Assembly: GCA_963922565.1 (NCBI GenBank)
Contig: CAWUIQ010000004.1
Span: 1-64,000, forward strand
Reading direction: 5' to 3'
Length of the DNA: 64,000 bases
From: JBCBKL01 sp963922565
GTDB lineage: Bacteria; Pseudomonadota; Alphaproteobacteria; Rhodobacterales; Rhodobacteraceae
Below the pieces are notes generated by a model. That model searched no databases. It was given only the letters and a program-made list of their open reading frames with translations, and was not told the DNA's origin. Shown here piece after piece: positions 60,710 through 64,000 of this stretch (positions are counted from its first letter, which is position 1; every line of letters begins with the position of its first letter). The translations under genes were made by a program, and so were the position numbers.

Positions 60710-61978
60710 ATGGGTGATGCTCTCGCGGCGCGGCGCAGTGCCGTTTATCTATTGGATCAGGTTATCGGTGAGGGCCGCCTGCTGTCGGAATTGATCAGCT
60801 CCGGCGCTCTGGATCGGCTGCCAGCGGATGATCGCGCACGCGCGCAACGACTGGCGACCGAAACACTGCGCGGGCTTGAGCGTGCCGATCGATTGCTGGC
60901 CAAGCACCTGCGCAAGAAACCTCCGCTGACGGTTCATAACGTTCTGCGGCTGGGCACGGTCGAACTGTGTACGGGCGGGGCCGCGCATGGCGTCGTAAAC
61001 GCGCTGGTTTCGATTGTGTCGCAGCACCGGCGATACGGTCACTTGAAAGGACTGACGAACGCCGTCCTTCGAAAGGTCGCCGCAGACGGGCAGGCGGCGT
61101 GGGACAGTTTGCGGGTGCCACGCCTGCCAAAATGGTTGCGCGGGCCACTGGTCGAGGCGTGGGGCGCATCCCAAGTTGCTGCGATGGAGGCTGCGCACTT
61201 CGCCGGCGCGCCGCTGGATCTGTCGGCGCGCAGTGATCCGGCCAAAGTCGCGGATAATCTTGGCGGTTGGCACGTGCCAACTGGGTCAGTGCGTCTGACG
61301 GATCCCGGGCAGATCTCTGCGCTTCCAGGCTATTCCGGTGGCCAGTGGTGGGTGCAGGATGCCGCCGCCGCCATCCCGGTTCAGGTTCTTGCCCCGATCG
61401 AGGGTGAAACGGTACTCGATCTCTGTGCCGCACCGGGTGGCAAGACTTTGCAGGCAGCAGCCGCTGGCGCGAAGGTAACGGCAATCGACGTTTCCGAGAC
61501 CCGGATGAAAAGGGTTGCTGAAAACCTCAGCCGAACCGGATTGAAGGCCGAGCTGAAGGTTGCGGATGCGTTTGATCTGACCGGGCAATACGACGCGATC
61601 ATCCTCGATGCCCCCTGTTCGGCCACTGGCACGATCAGACGACATCCGGACCTGCCCTTTGCCAAGGACGGATCGGAGTTCGGTGACCTGATCGATTTGC
61701 AGGCTAGGCTGATCGATCATGCCTGGTCGCTTCTCAAACCTGGCGGTCGAATGGTTTTTTGCACCTGCTCGCTGTTGCCAGACGAAGGTGAGGTTCAGGT
61801 CGAGGAAGCGCTAAAACGACATTCGGACATGAGCGTCGACAGCCAGGCGCTCGACCGCGAGGGTATCGAGGCCGATTGGATCAGCGCCGAGGGTGGCTTG
61901 CGATTGCGCCCTGATTACTGGCCGGAGGCGGGCGGCATGGACGGTTTCTATATCTGCCTGCTGCGCAAAGCCGCCTGA
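60710..61978 (+). CDS. rsmB: 16S rRNA m5C967 methyltransferase
   Basis: 422 aa from MGDALAARRSAVYLL; a GTG at 60653 would add 19 residues. N-terminal NusB-like helical domain (about 1-130), then the SAM domain with VLDLCAAPGGKTLQ, DAPCSATGTIRRHPD (one catalytic Cys) and CTCSLLPDEGE (second Cys). Methylates C967 of 16S rRNA. It is followed by the heparinase-like gene and purH, a conserved alphaproteobacterial run. Confidence 0.94.
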   Translation: MGDALAARRSAVYLLDQVIGEGRLLSELISSGALDRLPADDRARAQRLATETLRGLERADRLLAKHLRKKPPLTVHNVLRLGTVELCTGGAAHGVVNALVSIVSQHRRYGHLKGLTNAVLRKVAADGQAAWDSLRVPRLPKWLRGPLVEAWGASQVAAMEAAHFAGAPLDLSARSDPAKVADNLGGWHVPTGSVRLTDPGQISALPGYSGGQWWVQDAAAAIPVQVLAPIEGETVLDLCAAPGGKTLQAAAAGAKVTAIDVSETRMKRVAENLSRTGLKAELKVADAFDLTGQYDAIILDAPCSATGTIRRHPDLPFAKDGSEFGDLIDLQARLIDHAWSLLKPGGRMVFCTCSLLPDEGEVQVEEALKRHSDMSVDSQALDREGIEADWISAEGGLRLRPDYWPEAGGMDGFYICLLRKAA

Positions 61979-62048
61979 AATTCGTGACTCGCCAAAGTCG
62001 GAACGCTATGGTGCCGCGAAGCGCGCCATAAGCGTAAAGGCAGAGCAT

Positions 62049-63788
62049 ATGTCCAACCCCGGTAGCATTGCGGACAGGAAAGCACGGTTCCTGAACCGAT
62101 GGCACGCGCGGCGGGTGACGCGATCGGCGGTCGAGACCGGGTTCGTTGCTCCGCCAGAACCGCGGACGATTGGCAGTTTCGGGCGCGGTCGCCAACTGGT
62201 CGCGGGCAAATTCCAGTTCGCGGGTTTTCTGGTCGAGGCCGAAGGCGCCAGCCCCTGGGACATCACACCGCCCGACCGGGCATTCCTCGCGCAGCTGCAC
62301 GGTTTTGCATGGCTCGATGATTTGGCCGCAGTCGGTGACCTCGCCAGTCAGAACGCCGCGCGGTCTTGGGTTTGGGACTGGCTGAAACGCTATGGGAACG
62401 GGCGTGGGCCGGGCTGGGTCCCCAATCTGACCGGCCGCCGGTTGATCCGCTGGATCAATCACGGGCAGCTTCTGACGCGCGGCCAGGACCAGCAACAGAT
62501 CGATGCGTTCTTTCGCTCGATCGGGCAGCAGACACAGTTCCTGTCGCGGCGTTGGCATGCGGCCTTGCCCGGGCCGGAGCGGTTCGAGGCCCTTTGCGGA
62601 CTGGTCTATGCCAGCTTGTCCTTGAAGGAGCTTGACGACATCGCTCTGCCGGCCTCGAAAGCGTTGGATCGTGAATGCGCTGGCCAAATCGACGATCAGG
62701 GCGGCATCCAAACGCGCAACCCCGAAGAGCTGTTGGACGTCTTCACCCAACTGACTTGGGCCGCTGCTGCGATAACAGATGCCGGACGGTCGGTACCATC
62801 GCAGCATCTGGAGGCCATCGAGCGCATTGCCCCGACATTGCGAACGCTGAGACATGCCGATGGTGGTCTTGCGCGGTTTCATGGTGGGGGCCGCGGGGCC
62901 GAGGGCTGGCTGGATCATGCGCTGGCGGCCTCTGGGGTCAAGAAACGGCAGGCTGACGGTCTGGCCATGGGCTATGCCCGGCTCAGTACAGGACGGACAA
63001 GTGTCATTGTCGACGCGTCGCTGCCCCCAAAAGGCCGGTTCAGTTCGGCGGCCCATGCATCCACGCTGGCGATGGAGCTGACATCCGGTCGTCGTCCGCT
63101 GATCGTCAATTGTGGTTCGGGTGTTTCCTTCGGGCCGGAATGGCGCCGCGCTGGCCGGGCGACACCCTCACATTCAACGCTTACCGTCGATGGATATTCC
63201 AGCGCCAGACTGGGCGACCCCGATAAGAAGACCGGGCTTGAACACCTGACGGGCGGGCCAACGCATGTACCGATCGAAATCAGCCAGGCACCGGACGGCA
63301 TTCGCTTTCAGGGCGGTCACGACGGTTATCTCAAATCGCACGGGCTGACCCATGTTCGCATCCTTGATCTGACCTTCGACGGGCGCGGGATCTCGGGCGA
63401 GGATATGCTGATGGCGATCGACGAGCCTTCGAAATCGCGGCTGGAAAAGGCGATCGTGCAGGCACGAACCGGAGGTATCAACTTCGACATCCGCTTTCAT
63501 CTGCACCCGGAGGTCGACGCAGCACTCGACCTTGGCGGGACAGCCGTTTCAATCGCGCTCAAAAGCGGAGAGATCTGGATCTTCCGGCACGATGGTAATC
63601 AGAAACTCAGCCTTGAAAGCAGTGTCTATCTGGAGACTGGGCGGCTCAAGCCTCGGGGTGCGTTGCAGATCGTTCTGAGCGGCAAGGCGGCGGATTATTC
63701 GACACGCGTTCGGTGGACCTTGTCGAAGGCGCAAGAAACTGCGATTGGCGTGCGCGACCTGCGGCGGGATGAACCGGCCGCGCCCTGA
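62049..63788 (+). CDS. Heparinase II/III family protein
   Basis: 579 aa from the ATG at 62049 (AAAGGCAGAG upstream). The N-terminal alpha-helical toroid contains FLNRWHARRV and GWVPNLTGRRLIRWINHGQ. The C-terminal heparinase_II_III domain shows GYARLSTGRTSVIVDASLPP, HASTLAMELTSGRRPLIVNCGSG and THVRILDLTFDGRGISGEDML. No signal peptide is seen, unusual for a polysaccharide lyase. Conserved next to rsmB and purH in Rhodobacterales, its role is unknown. Confidence 0.85.
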   Translation: MSNPGSIADRKARFLNRWHARRVTRSAVETGFVAPPEPRTIGSFGRGRQLVAGKFQFAGFLVEAEGASPWDITPPDRAFLAQLHGFAWLDDLAAVGDLASQNAARSWVWDWLKRYGNGRGPGWVPNLTGRRLIRWINHGQLLTRGQDQQQIDAFFRSIGQQTQFLSRRWHAALPGPERFEALCGLVYASLSLKELDDIALPASKALDRECAGQIDDQGGIQTRNPEELLDVFTQLTWAAAAITDAGRSVPSQHLEAIERIAPTLRTLRHADGGLARFHGGGRGAEGWLDHALAASGVKKRQADGLAMGYARLSTGRTSVIVDASLPPKGRFSSAAHASTLAMELTSGRRPLIVNCGSGVSFGPEWRRAGRATPSHSTLTVDGYSSARLGDPDKKTGLEHLTGGPTHVPIEISQAPDGIRFQGGHDGYLKSHGLTHVRILDLTFDGRGISGEDMLMAIDEPSKSRLEKAIVQARTGGINFDIRFHLHPEVDAALDLGGTAVSIALKSGEIWIFRHDGNQKLSLESSVYLETGRLKPRGALQIVLSGKAADYSTRVRWTLSKAQETAIGVRDLRRDEPAAP

Positions 63789-63809
63789 CTGCCGAGCGAA
63801 AGGTTAATC

Positions 63810-64000
63810 ATGCCGGACAAAAGCCCCGTACGCCGCGCCCTCATTTCTGTCTCCGACAAGACCGGCCTGGTGGAGTTTTCGCGGGCGCTGGCGGATCAGG
63901 GTATCGAGTTGCTCAGCACGGGCGGGACCGCGGCGGCGTTGCGCGACGCTGGTCTCACTGTCACCGACGTCGCGAGTGTAACCGGCTTCCCGGAGATGAT
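63810..64000 (+). CDS. purH: Bifunctional AICAR transformylase/IMP cyclohydrolase (partial, 5' end only)
   Basis: 63 codons visible. RRALISVSDKTGLVEFSRALADQGIELLSTGGTAAALRDAG is the N-terminal MGS-like IMP cyclohydrolase domain of PurH. AAAGG lies 6-10 nt before the ATG. It runs off the window at base 64000 in frame. Confidence 0.93.
   Translation, partial: MPDKSPVRRALISVSDKTGLVEFSRALADQGIELLSTGGTAAALRDAGLTVTDVASVTGFPEM

Noticed and set aside
61881..63056. Minus-strand frame opposite rsmB end and heparinase gene
   Set aside because: Overlaps two well-supported genes on the other strand and has no motif.
1..64000. Prophage, insertion sequence, CRISPR, tRNA/rRNA or integrated element
   Set aside because: No transposase, integrase, terminal inverted repeats, spacer arrays or cloverleaf-like sequence was seen; gene content looks chromosomal throughout.

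Overview
This window looks like a stretch of core chromosome from a Roseobacter-group alphaproteobacterium (Rhodobacterales). The evidence is high GC, dense coding with many 4-bp ATGA/GTGA overlaps, tandem small porins with alternating-charge barrels, a VPLPA-CTERM protein, the neighbourhoods dciA-dsbA, leuS-lptE-holA and rsmB-heparinase-purH, and methylated-glycine catabolism genes. The genus cannot be fixed from the sequence alone. I saw no tRNA, rRNA, CRISPR array, prophage or insertion sequence.

Layout. 1-5185 (minus) is an exopolysaccharide cluster: GT4 glycosyltransferase, sugar epimerase, sugar-phosphate transferase, FlaA1/CapD-type dehydratase and a YjbH-type protein cut by the window edge. 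5262-8462 (minus) holds a DMT transporter, an AlkB-type monooxygenase and mutY. 8554-9736 (plus) holds dciA and a DsbA-like protein. 9741-14305 (minus) is DUF3576 lipoprotein-leuS-lptE-holA. 14557-17242 holds two paralogous porins flanking a PLP-binding YggS gene. 17261-19256 (minus) holds an L,D-transpeptidase, a GFA protein and ribA. 19420-25477 (plus) holds an OmpR-type regulator, then an SBP56/methanethiol-oxidase gene and a housekeeping run (membrane protein, xthA, GNAT, YbbN-like thioredoxin, Lon-N domain, Trm112). 25534-33989 holds a UbiH-type hydroxylase, an amidase, an aminotransferase, ftsK, lolA, a lytic transglycosylase and hspQ. 33993-36645 (minus) holds a gamma-glutamyltransferase and an RsbW/STAS pair. 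36733-45439 (plus) holds a thiolase, free-methionine-sulfoxide reductase, an XRE-cupin regulator and a four-gene operon (dimethylglycine-dehydrogenase-like, cupin, homocysteine methyltransferase, sarcosine-dehydrogenase-like) that could take glycine betaine to glycine. 45452-52103 holds assorted enzymes, an Lrp regulator divergent from phhA, and a VPLPA-CTERM esterase. 52408-59155 holds the RNA and translation genes pnp, rpsO, truB and rbfA in an unusual order. 59225-64000 holds dapB, a small secreted protein, a DUF1674 gene, rsmB, a heparinase-family gene and the start of purH.

Most interesting signals are in RNA and non-coding structure. (1) Upstream of the SBP56 gene, a perfect 8-bp inverted repeat puts the Shine-Dalgarno in a 9-nt loop. 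The 9 nt of that loop are perfectly complementary to a sequence at 20197-20205, 115 nt upstream, in the loop region of a terminator-ended structured RNA following the response-regulator gene. (2) The ~200-nt pnp leader folds into a nested 11-bp + 6-bp hairpin followed by two more hairpins, resembling in principle the RNase III/PNPase autoregulatory leader of enterobacteria. (3) A 9-bp inverted repeat (CGTGAAAAA / TTTTTCACG) lies just upstream of the XRE-cupin regulator, and its half-site recurs before the methylglycine operon. (4) Strong inverted repeats lie before the response regulator, between the STAS and thiolase genes, and between the RsbW and gamma-glutamyltransferase genes.
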